Shown piece after piece: positions 36,867-45,805 of a stretch of DNA of 64,000 nt; the stretch's first letter is position 1; every line of letters begins with the position of its first letter. The translations under genes were made by a program, and so were the position numbers. Origin of the DNA: JANQRX01 sp963663975 (lineage in GTDB: Bacteria; Pseudomonadota; Alphaproteobacteria; Rhizobiales; Kaistiaceae); contig CAXXRA010000011.1 of NCBI GenBank assembly GCA_963663975.2, positions 186,001-250,000 of the forward strand. The letters run 5' to 3'. The notes below the pieces were generated by a model. That model saw only the letters and a list, made by a program, of their open reading frames with translations, did no database searches and was not told where the DNA came from.

Positions 36867-37428
36867 TTCAGATGCCGGTGGAGGAGCCGTCCACAGCATC
36901 ACAAGCTGCCATGCAGCGCCTTCGTGGGGGCCCTTGGACGCTCGAATTGTCGGCGCGGTCAAGTCCGTTGGGATCGCTCCGAAAGGAGCGGCTTCGCGTG
37001 GTCAAGAGGCGCGATCAAACCGGGCTGTATCAGGCCCGCGTGGCGGTCGCCGAAACGCCGACCTGGGTGTAATGCGCCTCGCAGCCAACCACCGCACTGC
37101 TTCAATGACGGCGGTTCTCTTCGACCTCCCTCGACGGCCAAAATAGGCCTCAACAGCAGCCCTTTCGTGCTTCGTGAATGAAGGCGGCAGGCTGCTCATC
37201 AGGATTCCCCACTGCGCCAGGCTAGAAGGTCGTTTTGACTGGGTGGACAGATGGAACATCGTTGGCCCGCGCTTTTCGATCTCACGGGATTGTCCATCAA
37301 CCTTGTTTCAAAATTCTCCGGTTATTCCTGCGAATTTGAGACCTGCGGGTAACCAATCGGCAATTCGCTCCCCGTTCGTGCCGCCCCGTGAAAACAGGCA
37401 CACTCGCCCGGAAATGTCGCCTTTCGAT
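36867..37428. other. Gap between IS1111-type and IS1182 elements
   Basis: No confident gene. A minus-strand ORF (37002-37259) reads SLPPSFTKHERAAVEAYFGR and RTAVIEAVRWLAARR; it has no recognised family and no clear ribosome binding site. The segment 36866-36905 (ATGCCGGTGGAGGAGCCGTC and following) recurs in diverged form at about 39315-39350. Confidence 0.4.
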
Positions 37429-39094
37429 CTTGGGCGTGTAGAAACGGCTGACGTTTTTCGATCGGATCTCCGAGCCGCCGATATTTGGGCAATGAGAAGC
37501 GGCGGGCGAGTTTGGGCTCGGATCGGCGCCGAGCAGGCCGCTATTGGGGTCTGGGATGCGCGAGCGAGGTCAAACTGCCGGTGTGACGGCCCTCACGCCC
37601 GGATCGCCGCCATCAGCGGGCGGATGCCGATGATGTTCATGACCCGGGTGAGATTGTAGGCGAGCACATTCAGCGCCATCTCGGTGCGGACGTTTTTGAG
37701 TCGCTTCATCAAGAAGTGGGTCGCGCCCATCCACATCTTGATCGTGCCGAAGGGATGCTCGACCGTCTCGCGACGCTGGCGCATCTTGTCCGGGTTCTCA
37801 TCAAGCCGCCGCTGAACAGCTTCGAGAAGATGTTCATGCTCCCAGCGAGCGACCCGGCGCTCCTTGCCGGTGGTGCACTTGTCCTTGATGGCGCATGTCT
37901 GACACACATTGGTCCAGTACCGGCGTAGGACCAACCCATTCTCCTCGGTCGTGTAGCGATAGGTCAGCCGTTCGCCGGCGGGGCAGATGTAGACGTCGTC
38001 CTCAACCACATAACGGAAGTCCTGCTTGCCATAGCGACCTTTGGCCTTGACGCCTGAGGTGATCGGTTTGGGCAACGTGACCGTGATGTCCGCCTCGTGG
38101 CAGGCCAGGATCTCCAGACTTGAGAAGTAGCCCCGATCGGCAACGACATCGAGTTCGTCCACCCCCAGGACGGCCTTGGTCTTCTTGGACATCGGTGACA
38201 GCTGCGCCCGATCGGTCCCGACGTTCGTCACATCATGGGCAACGATCAGATGGTGATCGATCTCAACGCTGGCCTGGACATTGTAGCCGACAACGCCCGA
38301 TCCCCGGCCGCTGGTCGCCATGGAGCGCGCATCTGGATCGGTAAGCGAGATCTGCCTGTCGGGCGTTGCAAGCATCCGGGCTTTAAGGCCCTCAAGACGC
38401 ACCATCTCTTGCTTGAGCCGTCCAATCTTCTCCTTCAGCTGTTCGGTCTTGGCCGCCAATGCCTCCGACGGTTCCTGCCGGTCGGCGGTGTCGAGCTGAT
38501 GTAGATAGCGTGCGACGCTGTCCTCGATCTGCAGCAGGCGTCGCTGCATCTTAGCGCGAGTGAAGTTCCGGTCCCGGTTGTTGACTGCCTTGAACTTGGA
38601 ACCGTCGATCGCGACGCTGGCCGCAGCAAGCAGGCCCAGCTGCCGGCACAGCTGCACGAACTGCGCGCAAACCCGGCGGATCGCACGGCCATTGTCCTTG
38701 CGGAAGTCGGCAATCGTTTTGTGATCAGGAGCCAGACGGCCCGTCAGCCACATCACTTCGACATTGCGACCGGCTTCACGCTCGAGACGGCGGCTCGACT
38801 GAACTCGGTTGAGATAACCGTAGATGTAAAGCTTCAGGAGAACCGATGGGTGGTACGACGGCCGACCGGTCGCCTTTGGATCGACACCGCCGAACCCGAG
38901 TTCGCCGAGATCGAGTTCGTCAACAAAAACGTCAATCACCCGAACCGGATTGTCTTCATCAATCCAGTCGTCCAGCAGCACCGGGAACAAAGTGCCTTGC
39001 TCGCGATCAACGCCTTCCACAAAACGCTTCATCAGACCCTCCCGCCGCACGGATCAGGAGAACCATAACACCCGCAGCGTTTTTACACAGCCAG
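37429..39094 (-). mobile_element. IS1182-family insertion sequence, copy A
   Basis: A 1666-bp element nearly identical to copy B at 45806. The imperfect terminal repeats are CTTGGGCGTGTAGAAACG at the left and, reading the reverse strand, CTGGCTGTGTAAAAACG at the right. The flanks here (GAT and GGT) do not form a target duplication, so this copy may have been rearranged. Both copies are in the same orientation and 8.4 kb apart. Confidence 0.85.
37593..39050 (-). CDS. IS1182-family transposase, copy A
   Basis: A 485-residue transposase starting at GTG. It has the N-terminal DUF772-type domain (VIDVFVDELDLGELGF, GRPSYHPSVLLKLYIYGYL), the catalytic Asp in VAIDGSKFKAVN, the second Asp in VVADRGYFSSLEIL, a cysteine cluster CxxCxxxxxC (CQTCAIKDKC) and the C-terminal Glu region RRETVEHPFGTIKMWMG. 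It is intact and differs from copy B by a single residue near the end (MAAIRA against MAAFRA). Confidence 0.94.
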   Translation of the reverse strand: MRREGLMKRFVEGVDREQGTLFPVLLDDWIDEDNPVRVIDVFVDELDLGELGFGGVDPKATGRPSYHPSVLLKLYIYGYLNRVQSSRRLEREAGRNVEVMWLTGRLAPDHKTIADFRKDNGRAIRRVCAQFVQLCRQLGLLAAASVAIDGSKFKAVNNRDRNFTRAKMQRRLLQIEDSVARYLHQLDTADRQEPSEALAAKTEQLKEKIGRLKQEMVRLEGLKARMLATPDRQISLTDPDARSMATSGRGSGVVGYNVQASVEIDHHLIVAHDVTNVGTDRAQLSPMSKKTKAVLGVDELDVVADRGYFSSLEILACHEADITVTLPKPITSGVKAKGRYGKQDFRYVVEDDVYICPAGERLTYRYTTEENGLVLRRYWTNVCQTCAIKDKCTTGKERRVARWEHEHLLEAVQRRLDENPDKMRQRRETVEHPFGTIKMWMGATHFLMKRLKNVRTEMALNVLAYNLTRVMNIIGIRPLMAAIRA

Positions 39095-39506
39095 GGTCAC
39101 TTTCTGCCTTCAGAAAGCAGACATCTGACTTCCGCTTTACCCCTGAAAGCCGTCAGATCCGGAGCCCAGCACGAACTTGGAACCGTCGATCGCGACGCTG
39201 GCAGCAAGCAGGCCCATGGAAGCTGCACGAACTGCGCGCAAACCCGGCTTCTCAGCACGTGCCAATACCGGCCGTCGCGGTTCCAGAAAACATCGCGTCG
39301 TTGCACCTTTATATGCCGGTGGATGAGCCGTCCACAGCATCAACATCGGACATCGGGCGTCTCTCTTGATTGGCTGTGTGGCGCACATCCTCGGGCAGTT
39401 TGGCGACGCCGCGCGAGACGTCATGACATTTCGAAAGTCCGTGAAGGGGCCAGCCAACGGGTACCCTAAAACAACCTAACTTTTGAACTCGGTCGAATAA
39501 AACCAT
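39095..39506. other. Non-coding mosaic of IS fragments
   Basis: No gene is supported. About 39165-39248 matches an internal part of the IS1182 transposase gene (38587-38680) with small deletions, same orientation. About 39283-39350 matches the outer end of the IS1111-type element (36836-36905). Between 39100 and 39160 is a short sequence (AGACATCTGACTTCCGCTTT) also present in diverged form near 43350-43390, probably a dispersed non-coding repeat. Confidence 0.6.
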
Positions 39507-41346
39507 TTATTCGCCCGCCCATTCCAAGAAGGCCGCCTCGAACACACGTTCGCCGCTGCGTCCCTTCTCGAAAAGGACGGAACCGCGTTGGCCCGCCCAA
39601 TCCTCGAACGGCAATTCAAACACTGGCCAGCTTCGGAGTAGCTTGAGATTGTTCAACCTATCGGGGTCCGAAGAAGATAGAGCAATCCAAAAGGTGTTGT
39701 CTCCTACTTCGGCCACGGCGCCGGATAGTGGGTGCCCCGAAATCTGCGGCCGCGGCTTCACTATAAGTCCAGCGATCGCCGCGACGCCTCTCCCTGCGAA
39801 GGTAGGTGACGCAACCGTAACGACCTCGATCAGATGGCTCGCCGGAAGGGTTTCATCCGTATTCGGCGTAATAGTCATCGTTAGCGAGAGCCCGCTGTCA
39901 GGAAACTCGACCGTAGCGCGGATCGACTGCGCATCGATCAATTCCCAAGTCGCGGTGCCGAGCCCGGTAACGCCTGCTCCGCGGGTCTGCTCGATCAGGA
40001 CAGCGCGTGCGACCGGAAAGATTTGGCCACGCTGTAACCACGCGAAGCCAGCGGCAGCCGCGAGTGTGGCGGTTACGATCATGACCAGCGGAACCGCTGG
40101 CCACCGATAGCCGCTGCCGCCAAGCCCATCGCGGCTTATGCTGGCACTCGGTGGGTTGGTGGGCGTCGACTCGGCTCCTGTGGACAACGCCGGACGACGC
40201 CTGAAATATGCAAAATAATAACTCATACAGGACAGACCCAAGAAGAACGCCACGAGACCAACGTCCCTTCTGACCACACCGAGGATCTCGCGGTATTGAT
40301 CGGTAACGTAGTGATAGCCGAACTGGAATACCGAAACGAATAGGATGAATGGGACACAAGCTACGGCCAACCGTTGGCTCGACCTCGTCCCAGCCAACGG
40401 CAACGCGGCAACCAGGAACAGCCACGGTATGTAAAACTGCTGATGGCCGACCTTGTAGGTGAGGAAGACTATCCATAAACCCATGACCGCAGCTTCGATC
40501 CAATGGAGCCTCAAGATCCACGCGATCAAGATGCTCAGCCCACTGGCCAATACAACAAGAACGGCGTTGATTCTGATTAGAATCGACAATTTCTGCTCCA
40601 CCAAAGAGAGACTGATGTGACTTCAACGCTGCAAGGATGGAGAACAATTTTGGACCACGGGCTACGTTGTTATCAAAAGACACCAGGAAGGCATCGCCCC
40701 AAATCCAGACCGCAGCAGCAAATCCTACGAGGAAGACCGCCGCCGCGCCGACAACAAGGCGAGGCCGGAAGCGCCAGTTTTCCAGGGCGAAAAGGGGGAT
40801 GAGGAACACCGGATAGTATTTCAGGAGGGCCGCCAGCCCCAAGCTCGCGCCCGCCACCAGGACTAGGCCACGATGCCTTGCAATGATGGCGGCCACCACG
40901 AGCGCCGCCACGAGCGTGTCATTCAGTCCATAGGCAAATCCCATGCTGATTATCAAAACGTTGGCGGGAACCGCGATTACATAGAAAAAAATCCAGGCAT
41001 TCTGAAAATCCCAATCCTCGTGTCGTATGTCGTTGGTGAGAATTAGCTGGTTAACGAGAAATGCGTTGGCAGCGACGACGGCGATGGCCGTCATCATCTT
41101 CGGTCCAAGGACACCCAACAGCAACAGCAAGGCCGAAACATTGTGCAGCGGCCCATAAGTATTGTTCGTCGACCACGGGTCTTCACCCGACAGAACCAGG
41201 GTCCATTAAGACAGGTAATGCTTGTAGTCGTGCTGAGGCCCGCTTTCCACGGCATACCAAAGCATTGCAATCGACCAGACGGCGACGCCCAGGATCAAGA
41301 AGCGTTCCAGCGCAGAACGCCGCGTCGGTCCATGCTGATTTTCCAT
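39507..41346 (-). pseudogene. GT87-like membrane glycosyltransferase with extra C-terminal domain, broken
   Basis: Reading from ATG 41346 (MENQHGPTRRSALERFLILG), the frame meets an in-frame TAA at 41206-41208 (codon 47), then continues GEDPWSTNNTYGPLHNVSAL and a polytopic membrane core (ARHRGLVLVAGASLGLAALL, KYYPVFLIPLFALENW), typical of DUF2029/GT87 polyprenyl-phosphate-sugar transferases. Near 40600 a frameshift moves the remainder (VEQKLSILIRINAVLVVLAS to WAGE) to another frame ending at 39507. The last 150 residues form a soluble domain homologous to the C-terminus of the protein at 21833. Next to it lies the sugar-phosphate donor synthase that such enzymes need. Confidence 0.75.
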
Positions 41347-41624
41347 AACGCGACTTCGCCCTTAGTTCATGCCCAACCGGAAAGATTATAGAGGGCGGCC
41401 CGATCAATTTCTCACAAACAGAAGATCACGCCTTTCGATGCTCGTCGCCACGGTCATGCAAGACTCCCCAGCGCTTCCTGACACCGAAGAGGGCTATCTT
41501 GCCGTGCCTGGTCGGTTCAATTTCCTGATCCATCACTTTTTATTTGATTTCAGCCTCAGCGGCGAGAGAGTTGAGAAAGCCGGGGTCGGGCGCGGCTGAA
41601 GTCGAGGTCAATACCGCGATCGGC
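41347..41624. other. Intergenic gap
   Basis: About 280 bases between the broken glycosyltransferase and the polyprenyl-phosphate glycosyltransferase, with no supported gene. It probably holds the promoter of the broken gene. Confidence 0.4.
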
Positions 41625-42824
41625 TCAAGCGCTGCGTCCGCGTCGCCACGTATAAAGGCCGGACATGGTGAAGTTCCACACCACCCCGATCATCGCGCCG
41701 GCAATGCCCGCAAGCCACCACGCCCGGCCACGCTCGAAGATTACTTCGGCGACACCGATATTGGCTAACGCGCCGACCGCGCTGATCACATAGAAGGTGG
41801 CGAGCCCCCGCAGCAGCGCAGCGCCACGCAGCCGCCGATCCCGATACGTGACGATATTATTGAGCAGGAAGTTCCAGGCAATGGCGATGATGACCGCGGC
41901 CGTCTGCGAGACGACGAAGCTGACCCCGGCCAGAACCATCAGCCCGAGCGTCGTCAGGTGAACCACCAGCCCGGTCGCTCCGACCATGCCGAAGATGACG
42001 AAACGCACCGGCACGTAGCGGCCGATCAGCTTGTCGAGGATCAGGATGCCGAACTCCCACCCCGCCATGGTGTCGAGCTTGCTCTCGCCGTGCTGACGCG
42101 GGCGAAAACGGTAAGGTATCTCGGCAAACCGCAGCGGCCGGCCGGCGGAAGCGAAAATGTCGAGCAGGATCTTGAAGCCCTGCTGCGAAAGACCGTGAAC
42201 GAGGTCGTCAAAGGGCGCGCGGGCCATTATAAAGAAGCCACTCATCGGGTCGCTCAGTTCCGCATGAAGCACCAGGCGCGCCACCCGCCCGCCGAGTTCG
42301 CTGGTTTTTTCGCGGTTGCGGCTGGCGAGCCCACCGGCGTCGCCGCCGTCGGCATAGCGGCTGCCGACCACGATCTCCAGATCGTCTTCCTTCAACCGCC
42401 GAAGCATCTCCGGCAGCACCGAATCGTCGTGCTGTAGATCACCGTCCATCACGGCAAAATAGGGCGCGGCGGAGGACAATACGCCCTCGACGCACGCCGT
42501 CGACAGGCCGCGTCGCGCGACGCGGCGGAGCACCCGGACACGCCCATCGCCGGCGGCGATGTCGCGGGCCGTCTTCCAGGTGCCGTCTGGTGAGTCGTCG
42601 TCGACGAACACCACCTCCCAGGCGATTCCAGCGAGCACCTCCCCAAGTCTCTCGACGACGATCGGAACGTTGTCGGCCTCATTGAAGGTGGGCACGACGA
42701 CCGTCAGTTCGACCGGACGCGGGGCGCCGACATCTTCGCCGGCACTCAACGGCGCCGCTCCGCTGGTTGCATCCGTACCGCCTTCCTGTCTCCTGGGTCT
42801 CCCCATCCCGAAAGGGCCCGTCAT
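41625..42824 (-). CDS. Polyprenyl-phosphate mannosyl/glucosyltransferase fused to GtrA domain
   Basis: A 399-residue fusion. The N-terminal GT2 domain resembles dolichyl-phosphate mannose synthase: LTVVVPTFNEADNVPIVVER, VVFVDDDSPDGTW, FAVMDGDLQHDDSVLPEM with the metal-binding DGD, and VVGSRYADGG. The C-terminal 130 residues are a GtrA-type membrane domain with four helices (YVPVRFVIFGMVGATGLVVH onwards), thought to flip the lipid-linked sugar. ATG 42824 is used; an ATG at 42806 is possible, and the frame is open far upstream without similarity. It supplies lipid-linked sugar for membrane glycosyltransferases such as the adjacent broken one. Confidence 0.9.
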   Translation of the reverse strand: MTGPFGMGRPRRQEGGTDATSGAAPLSAGEDVGAPRPVELTVVVPTFNEADNVPIVVERLGEVLAGIAWEVVFVDDDSPDGTWKTARDIAAGDGRVRVLRRVARRGLSTACVEGVLSSAAPYFAVMDGDLQHDDSVLPEMLRRLKEDDLEIVVGSRYADGGDAGGLASRNREKTSELGGRVARLVLHAELSDPMSGFFIMARAPFDDLVHGLSQQGFKILLDIFASAGRPLRFAEIPYRFRPRQHGESKLDTMAGWEFGILILDKLIGRYVPVRFVIFGMVGATGLVVHLTTLGLMVLAGVSFVVSQTAAVIIAIAWNFLLNNIVTYRDRRLRGAALLRGLATFYVISAVGALANIGVAEVIFERGRAWWLAGIAGAMIGVVWNFTMSGLYTWRRGRSA

Positions 42825-43459
42825 AGCCGTCGTAGCGCGGCGCTCCTCATAGAAGCGCGCGCGGTCCCGTTGCCGTTCCCTCACAACCTGTAGAAGAACT
42901 AGTGCAAAGAGAAAAGCAGTTTTGGCCGAGAAGGACTGGTGGCATGGTAGAGAGCCCTGGAGTGATCTAAAAAACCGTTGAATGCACGCCCTGTTGGCTG
43001 CGCCGTATGTGACGGATATGAGTCCGCTGAAGCGCGATTTTCGCGTGGAATCCGACAGTTGCGAACTCCCGGGTCGGGTTCGCAGTGCCGACATCGAAAG
43101 TAGCCCGGTTTCAGCGGCGTACGAGGCGTCGCTTGTCGCGACTGGGTTCAAGCCCATCAGGGCAATGTGACGAACCCGCCCGCCTGCTCGTAGATGTGAT
43201 CTGCGTCAAAGCCGTCGCTGCCCCTCCCAGGTTAGCGAAAACGACGCCACGGCTACCTTGGCAATATCAGCCCGGACGACTTCGAAAGCCAGTCAGCCGG
43301 ATCTTTCTGAACCGTCCACCGAAACAGGGCAAGACCACACAAGCGGAAGTCGGCTCTCAAGAAACTCACGTCCGCTTTGCACCCGGAAGCGGTCGTCGTA
43401 CCGGCCGCTGGTGACGTCTCAGCCGACATTCCCCGGATAAGCCCCAGTTCCGCCTGGAA
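42825..43459. other. Non-coding gap upstream of the glycosyltransferase
   Basis: About 630 bases without a credible gene. A diverged copy of the dispersed sequence at 39120-39160 is seen near 43345-43395. Short ORFs here have no ribosome binding sites or family features. Confidence 0.4.
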
Positions 43460-43654
43460 CTAGGGCCCATGCCCGCCCCTGACATTGATCCACCAGAGCG
43501 CGCCGAGGCCGCCGATCAACATGGCGAGGCCGATATACAACCATTGCGACCGCCCACTCATGAAGCTGCCGCCGATGACGTTCGCCCCCTGGAGAGTCCA
43601 GATCATGCCGACGACCAGGAGGAGAATTGCCGCCGCGTTCCCCCAGAGCTTCAT
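43460..43654 (-). CDS. Small two-helix membrane protein
   Basis: A 64-residue protein with two hydrophobic helices: NAAAILLLVVGMIWTLQGA (about residues 6-24) and WLYIGLAMLIGGLGALWW (about 38-55), joined by NVIGGSFMSGRSQ. The GxxxGSFM loop is typical of a short membrane protein family widespread in proteobacteria, of unknown function. It is isolated between gaps and may be monocistronic. Confidence 0.65.
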   Translation of the reverse strand: MKLWGNAAAILLLVVGMIWTLQGANVIGGSFMSGRSQWLYIGLAMLIGGLGALWWINVRGGHGP

Positions 43655-43797
43655 GTTGTGTCCTCACGGTCAAACTGTCTCGGATTGTCGATACCATCGG
43701 CGTTGCAGGTGTGGCCTGTCCCTTTGCTCACGCGGTCAAGGTCAACAAATCAGCGGCCTCCAATCACAGCGCTACGCGTCGTTTCCGATCGCCTCCG

Positions 43798-44406
43798 TCA
43801 GGCCAAGTCAAGCACCACGTCGAAATGGGCGACCTTCTCCGGGCCGTCAGTTATCCCCATCACCAGTTCCGGCCGGAAGATCCGGTCCCGTGCATTGCTG
43901 GGCTCGTTGGGGAAATAGAATTGAGTCGTCAGCACAGGGTGGTTCGGCGCCTGGAATTTGACGTGAAAATGCCGGGTGCGGCCGGGGTAGAGGCCCGGCA
44001 CGATGGTTTCGAACCGATAGCGGCCATCGGCGTCGGTGAACTGATGCCCGCGCAGCCGATAGCCGCCATTGTCGTAGACCCCCCGGTCGTCGGCATGCCA
44101 GAGGTCAACCAGCGCGCCGGCGACCGGTCGGCAGGAACGGGTCAACACCAAGCCTGCAAGCATGATCGCCGTTCCGGCCATGCCGGCCTCGCGCAGCACC
44201 ATGCGCTCCGGCGAATCCGGCGTATAGAACGGGCCTTCCGTCTGAGCTGACGTTCGGTGGTCGTCGTCGCCGCAAGCCGGCGTGGGCGTCGGCTCCACCT
44301 GCGCCAACGCCCGGTTGATCGGCGTCGGCAGCGTCAAGCCGGCGACCCCTGCGGTGGCCAGAACGCCCAGAAAACGACGGCGGGACTGATCACTGGTTCC
44401 GTTCAT
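43798..44406 (-). CDS. Intradiol ring-cleavage dioxygenase-like protein, Tat-exported
   Basis: A 202-residue secreted protein of the protocatechuate/catechol intradiol dioxygenase fold. A Tat signal is clear (QSRRRFLGVLATAGVAGLTL). The catalytic domain has TEGPFYTPDSPER, LVDLWHADDRGVYDN (Tyr ligand region), YRFETIVPGLYPGRTRHFHV with Tyr and two His iron ligands, and LTTQFYFPNEPSN. An upstream in-frame start (44484) is possible, but ATG 44406 fits a Tat leader better. Exported family members often act on unusual aromatic or phenolic compounds; the substrate is not known. Confidence 0.85.
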   Translation of the reverse strand: MNGTSDQSRRRFLGVLATAGVAGLTLPTPINRALAQVEPTPTPACGDDDHRTSAQTEGPFYTPDSPERMVLREAGMAGTAIMLAGLVLTRSCRPVAGALVDLWHADDRGVYDNGGYRLRGHQFTDADGRYRFETIVPGLYPGRTRHFHVKFQAPNHPVLTTQFYFPNEPSNARDRIFRPELVMGITDGPEKVAHFDVVLDLA

Positions 44407-44752
44407 GGTCGGTGATCCCGGTTGTGAGCCATTTTTTCGCGGCGGTTCCTGATTGAAGCCGACCCCGAATTTTTTATCATCCATACGCAGGATCGATCAT
44501 AGCATCGGCAACGGTCCTCACGACACCCGGAAGAACACGCCGGAATGTTCGCATCATGACGTCATCGGGACTCGGGGGGTGCGTCCACCAAATTCCAGCG
44601 CCCGCGGTCAAGCCGCTTTCGTCGATGAACGGCCCATGAACCGATACCTCAGGTTTGGTTCAGTCCGGCAACATTACAAATCCGTCATCACGATCGGTCA
44701 ACCGATCGAAGCGAAATTCGAAATGACGATGCCAACCCAAAGGACGACGACC

Positions 44753-45175
44753 ATGTTCAAGAACGCTTTTTTCGCTTCCGCCACCGCTGGCCTCATCGCC
44801 GCCGGTACCCTGGCCGCCACGACCGGCACGGCGTCGGCGGGCTACAACGGTTACAATCCCCAATACGGCAACAACGGCATCCAGTTGATCCACCAAGTGA
44901 ACCCGCAGCGCAGCTGCAATCCGATATTTCGGCAGGTGAGGTGGTGGGACCGTTATGGCCGGCCGCACTGGAAACGCATCCAGGTCCGCGTCGACTGCGA
45001 CCGTGTTGGCCAGCCCCAGCAGTATCGCCAGCCTCAGCAATATCGTCCGTATCGCCCGCCTCAGCAATATCGTCCGTATCGCCCGCCTCACCAATATCGT
45101 CCGTATCGCCAGCATCGTCCGTGGCGGGCCTACAATCAGCGCAACAGCGGTTTCAGTTTCAGCTTCGGCTGGTAG
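44753..45175 (+). CDS. Exported repeat protein rich in Gln, Tyr, Arg and Pro
   Basis: A 140-residue protein with a signal peptide (MFKNAFFASATAGLIAAG, cleavage after TASA near residue 29), a middle region with two Cys (RSCNPIFRQVRWWDRYG and RVDCDRVG) that may form a disulfide, and a C-terminal tract of repeats QQYRPYRPP. AAAGGA lies 7 bases before ATG 44753. No family is recognised; similar short secreted proteins occur in Hyphomicrobiales. The 27-bp DNA repeat suggests variable repeat number. Confidence 0.7.
   Translation: MFKNAFFASATAGLIAAGTLAATTGTASAGYNGYNPQYGNNGIQLIHQVNPQRSCNPIFRQVRWWDRYGRPHWKRIQVRVDCDRVGQPQQYRQPQQYRPYRPPQQYRPYRPPHQYRPYRQHRPWRAYNQRNSGFSFSFGW
45032..45112 (+). repeat. Three tandem 27-bp units inside the exported repeat protein gene
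   Basis: Units begin at 45032, 45059 and 45086, each encoding nine residues of the type PQQYRPYRP. They are almost identical at DNA level, with changes only in the last unit (CAC for CAG), so recent slippage or unequal crossover is likely. Confidence 0.8.
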
Positions 45176-45721
45176 CAGCCTGGACAGCACCGAGCGGTCG
45201 GGAACCACTCCGGCCGCTGGTCCGAGAAAAAGGTGTCGCCAGCGCTCACGTCACGCGATGGGACAGCGTATCTACGCCAATCCTCAGGCGGTGCCGGTCG
45301 CCTCACTCGGCCGCCACCGCGGGCAATTCGGACAACGCCTTGTCGAGTGCGGCGTGATCGTAGTCGATGTCCTCCAGCCCGGCGTTCAGATAGGCGTCAT
45401 AGGCCCCCATGTCGAAGTGGCCATGACCGGACAGGTTGAACAGGATGACCCGCGAGGTGCCTTCCTGTTTGCATTTCAGCGCCTCGTCGACGGCTACCCG
45501 TATGGCGTGGGTCGCCTCGGGCGCCGGAATGATGCCTTCCGCCCGGGCAAACTGAATACCGGCGGCGAAGGACGGGTTCTGGTGCACCGCGCGGGGCTCG
45601 ATCTCGCCCAGTGCGACCAGGTGACTGACCAGCGGAGACATGCCGTGGTAACGCAGGCCGCCGGCGTGGAATCCGGGTGGCACGAAGGTCGAGCCAAGCG
45701 TGTACATTTTGACCAGCGGCG

Positions 45722-45797
45722 TCAGGTCCCCGGTGTCGCCGAAATCATAGGCGAGGATTTCAGGTGCCCGGTGTCGCCGAAATCATAGGCGAGGCGA
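45722..45797. repeat. 38-bp imperfect tandem duplication in the TrpB2 gene
   Basis: Two units, 45722-45759 and 45760-45797, share TCAGGT(C/G)CCCGGTGTCGCC and the following AAATCATAGGCGAGG, with differences at their ends. One unit encodes the expected LAYDFGDTGDL. Since 38 is not a multiple of three, the duplication breaks the frame. It lies 8 bases from the IS1182 copy B left end. Confidence 0.8.
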
Positions 45798-45805
45798 CCG
45801 CGGGT

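Noticed and set aside
42825..43157. N-terminal 111-codon extension of the glycosyltransferase ORF
   Set aside because: The extension has no family similarity and composition unlike the rest; the start at 42824 is more plausible.
43170..43300. Possible third copy of the diverged direct repeat
   Set aside because: Only short similar words (for example CTCGTAGA and GGCAA-ATC-GCCCG) are shared with 33110-33180; too weak to call.
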